Shown piece by piece: positions 41,440-49,801 of a DNA stretch of 64,000 bases (position 1 is its first letter; each line of letters opens with the position of its first letter). The position numbers were made by a program, and so were the translations under genes. Location of the stretch: the NCBI RefSeq assembly GCF_010907035.1, contig NZ_QUMK01000018.1, forward strand, positions 1 to 64,000. Reading direction: 5' to 3'. The notes under the pieces were generated by a model. That model was not told the origin of the DNA. It saw only the letters and a program-made list of their open reading frames with translations, and ran no database searches. Source of the stretch: Rhodopseudomonas sp. BR0M22. GTDB lineage: Bacteria > Pseudomonadota > Alphaproteobacteria > Rhizobiales > Xanthobacteraceae.

Positions 41440-42888
41440 TCAGAAGTTGCGCTGAACGCGGAGGTTGCCGCTCCAGACGCCCTGATCCTTGAACTCGTAG
41501 AACGCCGCCGGCTTGGTGGCTGCAGCAGTCAGCGGCAGCACGCCCGACGAGGCCTGATCGAGGTAGGTGTACATCACTTCGCCCGACAGGGTCAGACCCT
41601 TGACCGGAGTCCAGCGGGTGACGGTGCCGATCTGAGAGATCGCGAAGTCGGGGTTGCAGGTGAAGCCGGCCACGTTGGCGCCCAGACCGCTGCAGATCAG
41701 ACCGGTCGCGGTGCCGTTGTAGTCGATCTTGGTGTACGACCCGAACAGCGAGGACGACCAGTAGGGGTTCCAGTTGTGGTTGAACGCACCACGGATGCCC
41801 CAGGCAGAGGTCTTCTCGATGCCGGTGCCGTTCAGGTTGCTGGTGCCGGCGAACACGCCGTCAGCCGCAACGCCGAAGGCGACGCTCTGGTAGGTGCCCG
41901 GCACCGAGTTGTTGCCGTAAATCGCGAACGAGTTCGGGCTCACGCCGCCCAGCACGTAACGGGTCGCGCCGTTGGAGTAGGTCGCGGTCAAGTTGATGCT
42001 GTCGCCGGGGCCGGTCGGCAGGTTCTTGAGCGAGATGGCGCCCTGCACCGCGTAGCCCCAAGTGTCGCTCGGGTGGCCCGAGGTCTCGAGAGCGGTGTTG
42101 TAGTAGCTGGCGCGAACCTGATGCGCGGCGGCCGACACCTGGAACAGACCCCAGGCCTGATCGACGCGGACCTTGCCGACGATGTCGGGGACCGACGTGC
42201 CGGCGTAGGAATTGGTGCCGTAGGCCAGGAAGTTCGCACCCGTCGAGGTGTTGTACAGCGCCGACTGCAGGTACGACGACTGATCTTCCAGCGAGATCGA
42301 AGCCGACACGCCGTTGCCGAATTCCGCGGTGTACGACACCTGGTTGACGCCGGTGACGTCGTCGTAGCCGCCGATCAGGAACGAGGTGTTGTTGCCCGGA
42401 TAACCGGTCCAGGGCGTGTCGAACTGCGACACCGCCTTACCGAAGGTAAAGCCGGCGAACTGCACGAACGCGTAGTAGACGCCGAGCGAGCCGGCCGCGA
42501 TGCCGTCACCCGTGGTCCAGTTGAACGTCGCATCGAAGAAGGTGCGAACCACGCCGTATTCGGTCGCGGTGCGGGTGTCGATGTTGATGTCCTGGCGAGA
42601 GCGGAACTGATAGTCGTTGGTGAGACGGTTCATCTGGCCGGCGTTGCCGTTCCAGGCCGGCATATTGTAGGCGGCGCCGCCCGCGATCGTCACGTCGGCG
42701 CGGAGATAGCCGCCGAGCTTGATGCAGGTGTCGGTGCCCGGGATGTAGTAGAAGCCGGCGCCGTAGATCGAGCAGACCTTCACGTATTCGACGGCTTTCG
42801 CCTTCAACGGAAGATCGGCGGCCTGGGCGCTGCCGACGGCGATCACCGCCGCGGCTGTTCCCAGCGCCAATTGCTTGATGATGTTCAT
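41440..42888 (-). CDS. Outer-membrane porin, alphaproteobacterial type
   Basis: The 482-residue protein has a Sec signal ending in SAQAADLPLKAKAVEYVKVC, the fixed N-terminus of this porin family, followed by YGAGFYYIPGTDTCIKLGGYLRADV and alternating amphipathic strands. It ends in LRVQRNF with the terminal phenylalanine used for outer-membrane insertion. It should form a trimeric general diffusion channel. Regulation may involve the TGCA-rich elements upstream. It has its own terminator and no operon partners. Confidence 0.95.
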   Translation of the reverse strand: MNIIKQLALGTAAAVIAVGSAQAADLPLKAKAVEYVKVCSIYGAGFYYIPGTDTCIKLGGYLRADVTIAGGAAYNMPAWNGNAGQMNRLTNDYQFRSRQDINIDTRTATEYGVVRTFFDATFNWTTGDGIAAGSLGVYYAFVQFAGFTFGKAVSQFDTPWTGYPGNNTSFLIGGYDDVTGVNQVSYTAEFGNGVSASISLEDQSSYLQSALYNTSTGANFLAYGTNSYAGTSVPDIVGKVRVDQAWGLFQVSAAAHQVRASYYNTALETSGHPSDTWGYAVQGAISLKNLPTGPGDSINLTATYSNGATRYVLGGVSPNSFAIYGNNSVPGTYQSVAFGVAADGVFAGTSNLNGTGIEKTSAWGIRGAFNHNWNPYWSSSLFGSYTKIDYNGTATGLICSGLGANVAGFTCNPDFAISQIGTVTRWTPVKGLTLSGEVMYTYLDQASSGVLPLTAAATKPAAFYEFKDQGVWSGNLRVQRNF

Positions 42889-43101
42889 TGCTACCCTCCA
42901 AGGTCAACAAAGTGGATGGAGCCGGTTCCTGCGGGAGAAACCCGAGGTGGCCCTGTGACGCGAAGTTCGCCGATGCCTCGGCGTGGCAAACCTCTCAACG
43001 GGACGACTTGTGTTGCCCCACCCCGTCTGCGCGGATCATGGTTGATTTCATCACGTTAGCAAATTCATTTATCTGCTCAGCAATCTGATTTGGCGGGTCA
43101 C

Positions 43102-43137
43102 GTTGCATTTGTGCAACAAGGCTGCGGCGGTGCACAA
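43102..43137. promoter_or_regulatory. Cluster of TTGTGCA / TGCACAA boxes upstream of the porin
   Basis: GTTGCA-TTTG-TGCAAC (43102-43117) is a perfect dyad that contains TTGTGCA (43109-43115). An inverted TGCACAA follows at 43131-43137. A third TTGTGCA lies at 43334-43340. The second and third copies share the 9-mer ATTGTGCAC. The boxes may be operators for the adjacent MarR regulator or another factor. Confidence 0.4.
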
Positions 43138-43333
43138 TTTCCGAGGGGGCTTTCGGTCGGGCTGATGCATCTCGATCGAGCCGGGTCCGAACCGACGGCG
43201 TCGGAGATGGCCGCCTAGTGATGCAACCCGATCACACAGGCGTTGCCGGCGGCTCGGTGCGCCTTGCGGCGATGCGGACCAACCCACAAGTCATGCATCA
43301 ACAGTCTGTCTCGATGCAGATGTCCGTGCAGCA

Positions 43334-43340
43334 TTGTGCA
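43334..43340. promoter_or_regulatory. Third TTGTGCA box upstream of marR
   Basis: The sequence ATTGTGCAC matches the inverted copy near 43131. It stands about 125 bases before the marR start. Confidence 0.3.
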
Positions 43341-43464
43341 CGCAAACGGACTATAGAATCCTGCCGGGCGAACGGCGAATGCTCGCGGGGGCTTAGTTTG
43401 TTCGGAATTGATATGATAAGTTGAAGAATTTGTGTACAGTAGAAACCTAATCGAGCGATGAGCT

Positions 43465-44022
43465 ATGCACGAGCGGCCGTGCTCGTGCGGGATGACGTGC
43501 CGGACAATGCAGACGACGAAGAACAAACGCGAGGTCCGTGCGTCACGCGCCTCAACGATCGACCCGGACATCGCGAGGCGTTTTGCCTCGACGGTGTCCA
43601 GCGTCGCGATATTCCTGGATGAAATCCGCCAGTTCCGGGCTAAGTCGTTGGGTATCAGCGGACCCCAATTCGCGCTCTTGATGGCTGTGATGGACCTCGA
43701 GCAGGGCGAGGGCGTGTCGATCCGACATGTCGCCAAGGCGGTGCATGTCGATCCTTCGTTCATCACCACGCAGTCCAAGCTGCTGGAGAAGAAAGGTCTG
43801 ATCCGGCGACAGGTCGACAGCCACGACGCCCGGGTGGTCAAACTGTCTCTCTCCGACAAGGCCTACAAGCAGATCGCCGGGCTGGCGACTGAAGAGCAGG
43901 AACTCAATCGTTTCATCTTCGAAGAGACCGGCGGCGAGGCTCTGGAGCAGCTCACCTTGCAGCTCGGCGAGCTGCAGAATCGCCTCGAAAAGGCGACCGT
44001 TAAACTCGCCAGCGGCCTATAG
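43465..44022 (+). CDS. MarR-family transcriptional regulator
   Basis: The 185-residue protein has a MarR winged helix (GISGPQFALLMAVMDLEQG, VSIRHVAKAVHVDPSFITTQ, LLEKKGLIRRQVDSHDARVV) and a C-terminal dimer helix. The start could be ATG 43465 or ATG 43507 (MQTTKNKREVRAS), which removes 14 residues without family resemblance. It ends tail-to-tail with a hydrolase gene, the two stops sharing the palindrome CTATAG. Its target is unknown; TTGTGCA boxes upstream are candidates for autoregulation. Confidence 0.88.
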   Translation: MHERPCSCGMTCRTMQTTKNKREVRASRASTIDPDIARRFASTVSSVAIFLDEIRQFRAKSLGISGPQFALLMAVMDLEQGEGVSIRHVAKAVHVDPSFITTQSKLLEKKGLIRRQVDSHDARVVKLSLSDKAYKQIAGLATEEQELNRFIFEETGGEALEQLTLQLGELQNRLEKATVKLASGL

Positions 44023-45135
44023 GCGGGTGTCGATCGGGCGGCTGCGGCCGGTCCCGGCGTCATCGGCCTTCAGGTGCCGAGAAAGCCAGTCGAAAACGAA
44101 ATCGGCCACCAGAATCCAATCATAGCCGTCGATCGGCCAGGGCGTCCCGCTGTTCTCGCCGAACACTTTCAGCAGAATGTCGCGATTACCGGGATGACGC
44201 TCGGTCAAAAGATGCCGGGCGTGGGCGGGGGCGATGCCGTCGCCGTCCCTCAGTGGCACCAGGAGCGGACAGGTCAGTACCGAGGGACGGGCGCAGCTCT
44301 GCATCATGCCCAGCGCGGCGCCGCGTGCCTCGGTCTGCTGCGTCGCCCACAAGTCCCATAACCCGCCGTCACAGACCGCGGCGGCGACACGACCGTCGCG
44401 CGCGATGCCCCGCGTGACCAGCGAAGAGGGGCTGCCGTCTCCGATCACCGCGATTCGTGCCGCATCTATCCCGCGGGAGTCCGTCAGGTAATCAAGGATC
44501 GCGGTGATTCCGGTTTCCGGGGCGCAGCACCCCGCCGCCATCTCGTCAGGCAGGTCCACACACAATAACGCCATGCCGCGTTGTCGGGCGGAGCGCAGAA
44601 CCAGCGACAGAATCTCTTCTTTGGTACGCCGGGTCTCGGCGATACACACCACCACCGGACCAGGGTCCGCGCCGTGCGGCACGATCGGCAGGTAGAAGCC
44701 TTCGAGCGAGCGACCCTCGAGCCACGGGATCGCGACCGTTTCGCCCTGGGGCGTCAGGTTTTCGAGATAGTGCCGCAGACAGGTCCGGGCCAAAGCCTGC
44801 AGCGTAGGTTCTGGGCCTTCGGGGGTTCTTTCGATCGCCGCGGCCATGAAGTAGTTCGCCGCGTGCAGCCAGGCCTTCTGGGTTGCGGCGTCCTTGCCGC
44901 TGCGACGGGTTTGTTCGGCGCGCCGCAAATGCGATCTGGCGAGCTCTTCCCAGGCCTGCCGCCAGCCCGGCCCGCTGCTGGAACGGATCAGTTCGGCGGC
45001 GGTGATGCATTCAGAGTAACTGACGCCATCGTTCTTGGCCACGCACAGCAATCTGCGGAATTCGCCACTGTACTGGTCATGATCGAGCAGTCCCCGAACG
45101 TCGCAATGATCCTGAATGCCGCTGTCGAGTCGCAA
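44017..45135 (-). CDS. Alpha/beta-hydrolase-like protein with altered nucleophile elbow
   Basis: The 372-residue protein has a helical N-terminal region (WEELARSHLRRAEQTRRSGK, AWLHAANYFMAAAIERTPEG) and an alpha/beta-hydrolase core (VVVCIAETRRTKEE, MALLCVDLPDE). The arrangement recalls FrsA/DUF1100-like dipeptidyl esterase relatives. At the nucleophile position the sequence is IAVIGDGSPSSLVT, where G-x-S-x-G would be expected. The serine seems to be displaced or lost, so it may be inactive or use a nearby serine. The TTG start at 45135 is supported by GGGAGG with good spacing. It overlaps the marR stop by 6 bases. Confidence 0.7.
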   Translation of the reverse strand: MRLDSGIQDHCDVRGLLDHDQYSGEFRRLLCVAKNDGVSYSECITAAELIRSSSGPGWRQAWEELARSHLRRAEQTRRSGKDAATQKAWLHAANYFMAAAIERTPEGPEPTLQALARTCLRHYLENLTPQGETVAIPWLEGRSLEGFYLPIVPHGADPGPVVVCIAETRRTKEEILSLVLRSARQRGMALLCVDLPDEMAAGCCAPETGITAILDYLTDSRGIDAARIAVIGDGSPSSLVTRGIARDGRVAAAVCDGGLWDLWATQQTEARGAALGMMQSCARPSVLTCPLLVPLRDGDGIAPAHARHLLTERHPGNRDILLKVFGENSGTPWPIDGYDWILVADFVFDWLSRHLKADDAGTGRSRPIDTRL

Positions 45136-45395
45136 GACGGCGAACCTCCCTCCCGAGTTTCCCGATCGACTTCATTGAATTACTTAGTTGATTGGATAAC
45201 TGAACTGGAACCGCATGTCACTCGCGAAGCCGCTCTTCAGCGCCACGATCGATGCTGCGCCGCAAGGGTCATTGCGCGGTGCAACAGAAGGTCGGCCGGA
45301 GGTACCTTGCGCGGACAGCAGGCGGTGCCATGCGCGGAGACGAGTCAGGAAAGAGGCACCAAGTCAGGGAGAGGCGCATAGTGCGGCCGTCGCGA
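45136..45395. other. Gene-free gap between the hydrolase gene and tRNA-Leu
   Basis: I see no gene here. An AT-rich segment at 45170-45205 probably holds the hydrolase promoter on the minus strand. An open frame on the plus strand runs through the tRNA and is an artefact of it. Confidence 0.5.
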
Positions 45396-45480
45396 TGGTG
45401 CCCCTGGCCGGGATCGAACCAGCACTCCTTGCGGAACTCGATTTTGAGTCGAGCGCGTCTACCAGTTCCGCCACAGGGGC
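45396..45480 (-). tRNA. tRNA-Leu (anticodon CAA)
   Basis: The minus strand folds as a class II tRNA: acceptor GCCCCTG / CAGGGGC with encoded CCA, D-arm TGGCGGAACTGGTAGACGCG, anticodon stem CTCGA / TCGAG with loop CTCAAAA giving CAA, a long variable arm, and T-arm GGTTCGATCCC. It decodes UUG. Confidence 0.96.
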
Positions 45481-45634
45481 CTGCGCGGCCGAAGGTTGGT
45501 TCCGGCCGCGAAGCGCGCGGACTATAGCGGTCCCGGAGTCGGGGTCAACCCGACCTTCAAGCGTCGCTGAAACACCGCGGTTTGATCAGCGCTCGTCTCG
45601 ACAGCCGTTCGGCCCCGCGTTAGGACCCCGGCCG

Positions 45635-46195
45635 ATGATGGAGACCGCCGTGAACGCTGATCTTCTCGATACTCGCGGGGCTACCGCCCGGCGCGCTGAT
45701 TCGGCCCGGATCGCCGGGGGCGTTGCGTTGACCGTGGCGGTCGTGGCCGTGGCGGCGCTGGGCCTGGCCTGGTTCTCGCAGCTGGTGTTGGAGCTGGCCC
45801 CGTGCAAGCTCTGTCTCGAGCAGCGCTATGCCTATTATCTCGATATTCCGCTCGGTTTGCTGGTGGCTTTCTTGGCCTGGCGCCGGGCGCCTGTTTGGTT
45901 GCTCGCCGCCGGCTTGGCGGTGCTCGGCCTGATGGCGCTCGGCAACGCAGGCCTCGCCGCCTATCACGCCGGCGTCGAATGGCGCTTCTGGGCCGGCCCG
46001 TCCGACTGTTCGGGGCCGATCCTGGATCTCAGCAAGGCCGGCGGCCTGCTGGCGCAGCTCGACAAGGTCAAGGTGGTGCGCTGCGACGAGGTGCAGTGGC
46101 GCTTTCTCGGCCTGTCCTTCGCGGGCTACAACGTGCTGATGTCGCTGGCGCTGGCAGCCTTGTGCGGCTGGGGCCTGGCGCGACTGCGGCGGTGA
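45635..46195 (+). CDS. dsbB: Disulfide bond formation protein DsbB
   Basis: The 186-residue inner-membrane protein reoxidises a DsbA partner with quinone. It has four helices, the first redox pair C-K-L-C in ELAPCKLCLEQRYAYY, and a second pair in the periplasmic loop: CSG in WAGPSDCSGPI and C in VVRCDEVQWRFLGLSFAGYN. These features match the alphaproteobacterial DsbB branch. ATG 45635 is followed directly by another ATG. No dsbA is adjacent. Confidence 0.93.
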   Translation: MMETAVNADLLDTRGATARRADSARIAGGVALTVAVVAVAALGLAWFSQLVLELAPCKLCLEQRYAYYLDIPLGLLVAFLAWRRAPVWLLAAGLAVLGLMALGNAGLAAYHAGVEWRFWAGPSDCSGPILDLSKAGGLLAQLDKVKVVRCDEVQWRFLGLSFAGYNVLMSLALAALCGWGLARLRR

Positions 46196-46198
46196 TCT

Positions 46199-47278
46199 TC
46201 AGTCGTCGAGATCGTCCGGGCTTTTGCCGAACAGGTGCACGATGCCGGGCGTGACGATCGACACATAGATGAAGCGCGACAAATGGTGAGCGCCGACGAA
46301 CACCGGATCGATGTGCAGGGTCAGCGCCAGCGCCATCATGGCGTCCATTGCGCCTGGTGAAAACGCCACCACCAGGTCGTTGAGCCTCACCGGGGTGGTC
46401 AGCATGATGGCGACCACGAACACCGCCGAGATGGCGATCGCGACCGCGAACGATCCCAACGCCGCTCCGATATAGCTGAGGATGGTGCGCGGCTTGATGG
46501 CGCCGAACCGTGACCCGATCAGGGTTCCGATCCCGACCAGCGCCGCCAGATAGGCCCATTGCGGCAGGGTGCCCTCGACCCAGCCGGCGCCGTGCAGCAC
46601 CGACGAGCCGAGCATGGCGCCGAACATCCAACTCGCGGGGAAATTCACCAGCCGCAGCAGCATCGAAACTCCGACCGCGACCGCGATCAGGATCGCCAAG
46701 ACCTGCGGTGTCGCTTCGGGCCCCCGCGACGGCAGCGCGCCATGGCCGGCCATGCCGATCAGTGCCAGCAACATCGGCACCGCGCTGGTGAGGATGATCA
46801 CACGCGTCACCTGGACGACGGCGATCCCCGGCACGTTGGCTTTGCGTTCGGTCGCCAGCATGATGATCTGCGACAGCGCGCCCGGGCTGCCCGCGAGTAG
46901 CGCCGAAGTGCGGTCCCAGCCATGGACGCGCTGCAGGTAGATGCTGCTGCCGAAGGTGGCGCAGAACGTCGCCACCGCGAGCAGGCCGATCGTCACCGGA
47001 TAGGAGCTGAGATTGTGCACCATGGCGGGCGAGACGACCGAGCCGAGCGAGACGCCGAGCGCCATCAGCACGATGTGCGACAGCGGCGGCGGCAGCCCCA
47101 TCTTGCGTCCGGCAAGACCGGCGGCGCCGACTGCGATCATCGCGCCGGTGATCAATCCGCCGGGGAGTTGTGCCCAATAGAACAAGGCGCCGCCGGCACA
47201 GCCGATCGCGACGGTCTCGACCACTTGGAAGGTCTTGGAACGCCACGACGTGGCGGCGAGCGCTGGATTTTGAGGCAC
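46199..47278 (-). CDS. AbrB-family membrane protein
   Basis: The 359-residue protein has about ten hydrophobic helices arranged as two repeats of the AbrB (membrane AbrB duplication, formerly linked to ammonia monooxygenase) family: PGGLITGAMIAVGAAGLAGR with GSPGALSQIIMLA, and FPASWMFGAMLGSSVLH with AFSPGAMDAMMALAL. The family is thought to be transport- or regulator-related, but its function is unclear. It is convergent with dsbB. Confidence 0.85.
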   Translation of the reverse strand: MPQNPALAATSWRSKTFQVVETVAIGCAGGALFYWAQLPGGLITGAMIAVGAAGLAGRKMGLPPPLSHIVLMALGVSLGSVVSPAMVHNLSSYPVTIGLLAVATFCATFGSSIYLQRVHGWDRTSALLAGSPGALSQIIMLATERKANVPGIAVVQVTRVIILTSAVPMLLALIGMAGHGALPSRGPEATPQVLAILIAVAVGVSMLLRLVNFPASWMFGAMLGSSVLHGAGWVEGTLPQWAYLAALVGIGTLIGSRFGAIKPRTILSYIGAALGSFAVAIAISAVFVVAIMLTTPVRLNDLVVAFSPGAMDAMMALALTLHIDPVFVGAHHLSRFIYVSIVTPGIVHLFGKSPDDLDD

Positions 47279-47446
47279 GCGACCTTATTGCAAATCATTA
47301 TACCGTCGGCAATTGCGTCCGGCGCGCATCGCCATGCCGGCCGCGATGGCGCTCGTCGCCGATGGCCGCTGGTAATCGGATCGCAATTGTCAGTTGCATG
47401 CCGCGGGATAGAATATCAGCGGGTGGCATTCCAAGGAGACGGGACA

Positions 47447-47989
47447 ATGAGAGTTCGAAGGTACGAGACCGGGGCGGCGCTACTGATTGCGGCGGGGCTT
47501 ACGTTGTGGTCCGCCGGCACGCCTGCGCAGGCGCTGACCGCGCAGGAGTGCAGCGCGAAGTATCAGGCGGCCAAGGCCGACGGCAGCCTGAATGGGCAGG
47601 GGTGGAACGATTTCCGCAAGGAGCATTGCGCAGCCGCAGCCGCAGCCGCAGCCGCGAGCGGCGACAGCAAGGCGGCCGAGGCCAAGCCCGCGGAGTCGAA
47701 GTCCGACCCGAAGCCGGCGGCTACCACGTCCGAGGCGAAGTCCGACGCCAAGCCCGAGAAGAAGTCCAAAGCGAACAGCGCCGCTGCGCCGGCGGTGCCG
47801 CAGGGGCCCGCGGTCTATCCGACTGCGGTCGATCCCAAGTTCGCTCAGGAAAAGCCGTCGCTCGCGCGGCTGCACACCTGTGCGCAGCAATGGAAAGCCA
47901 ACAAGGCCGCCAACACCACCGGCAGCCTGCGCTGGATTCAAAAAGGCGGCGGCTATTGGAGCGAGTGCAACAAGCGGCTGAAGGGCTGA
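47447..47989 (+). CDS. Secreted Ala/Lys-rich hypothetical protein
   Basis: The 180-residue product has a signal peptide (ALLIAAGLTLWSAGTPAQA) and a short conserved-looking segment LTAQECSAKYQAAKADGSL with GQGWNDFRKEHC. A low-complexity Ala/Lys/Ser/Pro stretch (about residues 65-120) follows, encoded in part by tandem GCAGCC repeats, then a compact C-terminal motif LRWIQKGGGYWSECNKRL. AAGGAG stands 8 bases before ATG 47447. Similar small secreted proteins are common in Bradyrhizobiaceae; the role is unknown. Confidence 0.8.
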   Translation: MRVRRYETGAALLIAAGLTLWSAGTPAQALTAQECSAKYQAAKADGSLNGQGWNDFRKEHCAAAAAAAAASGDSKAAEAKPAESKSDPKPAATTSEAKSDAKPEKKSKANSAAAPAVPQGPAVYPTAVDPKFAQEKPSLARLHTCAQQWKANKAANTTGSLRWIQKGGGYWSECNKRLKG

Positions 47990-48147
47990 CTTCGGCTGCG
48001 GACCGGGTGAAGCTGATTTGCGGCTGGCGTATACCGGATGCCACGGCGCCGGGACCGGCCGCATAGCAGCCGTTCCGGCTCCCGCAATTGACAGGTTCCG
48101 GCGAAGCCCGCATCGGTGCGCGCGGATTTTCCGCGTGAGGGAACCTG

Positions 48148-48531
48148 ATGATCGCCAGTCTCGGCCTGATTCTGCTGTGCCAGCTCGCCGGCGAAGTGAT
48201 CGCTCGCGGGCTGGGCTTGCCGTTGCCGAGTCCAGTGCTCGGCTTGATGTTGCTGTTCTGCCTGTTGGTGGCGCGCGATTACATCAAGCCTCTGGCACGC
48301 GGACCACTCGCTGACGGAGGCGTCGAAGACGCCTCCAAAGGCATGCTGGCGCATCTGTCGCTGCTGTTTGTGCCCGCGGGCGTGGGCGTGATCCAACAGC
48401 TCGACATGATCGCCGCCCACGGCGTCGCGATCATGCTGGTGTTGGCCGGCTCGGTGCTGATCACCCTGGTGGTGACGGTGGTGACGTTCGTGGTGGTGGC
48501 GCGGCTGTTGTCGCTGTGGGTGCCGCGATGA
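48148..48531 (+). CDS. lrgA: CidA/LrgA-family holin-like membrane protein
   Basis: The 127-residue protein has four hydrophobic helices with LILLCQLAGEVIARGLGLPLPSPVLG and HLSLLFVPAGVGVIQQ, the CidA/LrgA signatures. The family was described as holin/antiholin-like and has more recently been linked to export of overflow metabolites. Its stop codon overlaps the next start (ATGA), so LrgA and LrgB are translationally coupled. Confidence 0.93.
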   Translation: MIASLGLILLCQLAGEVIARGLGLPLPSPVLGLMLLFCLLVARDYIKPLARGPLADGGVEDASKGMLAHLSLLFVPAGVGVIQQLDMIAAHGVAIMLVLAGSVLITLVVTVVTFVVVARLLSLWVPR

Positions 48532-49250
48532 GCGCCAATCCGTTCTCGCTGTGGGTGTACCTGTCGCAGACGCCGCTACTGTGGCTGACGGTGACGTTGC
48601 TGGTGTATGCGGCGACCGACGCGGTGTCGCAGGCGACCGGGCGCAATCCGCTCGTCAATCCGGTGTTGCACGCGATGTGGATCATCGGCGTGTTCCTGTG
48701 GGCGACCGGCACCTCCTACACCACCTATTTCAGCGGCGCGCAGTTCGTGCACTTTCTGCTCGGCCCGGCCACCGTGGCGCTAGCGGTGCCGCTCTATGAA
48801 AACCGCAAGCTGGTGCTGGCCGCGATCCTGCCGATGGCTCTGGCACTGGTGGTCGGCTGCGTCACCGCGATCGTTTCGGTGGTGTGGCTGGCGCAGCTTG
48901 CCGGGCTGCCGGAGACGGTGGTGCTGTCGCTGGCGCCGAAATCGGTCACGGCCGGCGTCGCAATGGGTATCAGCGAGTCCTTGCACGCCGATCCGTCGCT
49001 CACTGCGGTGGCGGTGATCCTCACCGGCATCCTCGGCGCGATCGTGGTCTCGCCGCTGATGAACCGGCTGGGAATTCGCGACTACCGGGCGCGCGGCTTC
49101 GCGGTGGGGCTCGCCTCGCACGGCATCGGCACCGCGCGGGCATTTCAGGTCGACGCCATCGCGGGCGTGTTCGCCGGCATCGCGATGAGTTTGAATGCGC
49201 TGATCACCGCTCTGCTGGTGCCGGTCCTGGTGACTCTGTTGGTACGCTGA
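48528..49250 (+). CDS. lrgB: LrgB-family membrane protein
   Basis: The 240-residue protein is LrgB (CidB): FLLGPATVALAVPLYENRKLV, LAPKSVTAGVAMGISE, and GLASHGIGTARAFQVD are its standard motifs, within about seven helices. It works with LrgA. I use the ATG at 48528 that overlaps the lrgA stop; an in-frame GTG at 48516 is a longer option. Confidence 0.94.
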   Translation: MSANPFSLWVYLSQTPLLWLTVTLLVYAATDAVSQATGRNPLVNPVLHAMWIIGVFLWATGTSYTTYFSGAQFVHFLLGPATVALAVPLYENRKLVLAAILPMALALVVGCVTAIVSVVWLAQLAGLPETVVLSLAPKSVTAGVAMGISESLHADPSLTAVAVILTGILGAIVVSPLMNRLGIRDYRARGFAVGLASHGIGTARAFQVDAIAGVFAGIAMSLNALITALLVPVLVTLLVR

Positions 49251-49336
49251 AGTTCGCGTCGCCGCAGTGTGATTTGCCGCCGCCGCAACCGCCGCGTTAC
49301 GCTTGCGAGCACCATCATCAGCCGAGGATGTCGCGA

Positions 49337-49798
49337 ATGTCCGATTCTTCTGTGCTGCCCGTCTCGCACGCCGCCGCCCCGTTGTGCTGGTCGATGCCGC
49401 GTCCGGTACTGGTGATCGCGGCAGCGCTGGTCGCGGCTGTCGCGGCGGTGCTGGCCTCGCCCGATGCGGCCACGGCTGGGCTGGCCCAGCGTGATGCCGA
49501 GCTGGTGTTGTTGTTGCGCTTCATGGCCGGCGTGAAGGCGCTGCTGGCGTTTGCCGCGCTCGGCGCCGTGGCCTGGCGGCTGGGATATCCTGCGTCGCCT
49601 TTGCTGAGTGCAGCCTACGTGCTGGCGCCTGCCCTGATGGTGGCGGCACCGGTGCTGATCTGGCAGATCGCGCCGACGGCTCTCGGCGCCGGCCTGTTTC
49701 ACAGTGGTTTGGTGCTATTTTTGCTGGCTCTATTCGCCGATCGTGGCCGGGCATCGGAATTGGCCCGGCAGACTCTACTGGCGCGGCGCGCGATCTGA
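49337..49798 (+). CDS. Hypothetical membrane protein
   Basis: The 153-residue protein has four predicted membrane helices (PVLVIAAALVAAVAAVLAS, VKALLAFAALGAVAWRLG, YVLAPALMVAAPVLIWQIA, FHSGLVLFLLALFADRGR). No family is recognised. GAGG at 49325 fits ATG 49337. It lies 86 bases after lrgB and might be co-transcribed. Confidence 0.7.
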   Translation: MSDSSVLPVSHAAAPLCWSMPRPVLVIAAALVAAVAAVLASPDAATAGLAQRDAELVLLLRFMAGVKALLAFAALGAVAWRLGYPASPLLSAAYVLAPALMVAAPVLIWQIAPTALGAGLFHSGLVLFLLALFADRGRASELARQTLLARRAI

Positions 49799-49801
49799 AC
49801 G

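Larger units (their letters stand above)
42889..43464. other. Divergent regulatory region between the porin and marR genes
   Basis: This 576-base gap has no convincing gene. It holds an inverted repeat GTTGCA-N4-TGCAAC (43102-43117) and three copies of TTGTGCA. The AT-rich stretch at about 43395-43450 probably holds the marR promoter. Confidence 0.55.

Noticed and set aside
45215-45490. Open frame on the plus strand running through 45.2-45.5 kb and containing VPLAGIEPALLAELDFES
   Set aside because: This is the well-known false translation of a tRNA-Leu gene on the other strand; the tRNA is called instead and the dsbB start is placed at 45635.
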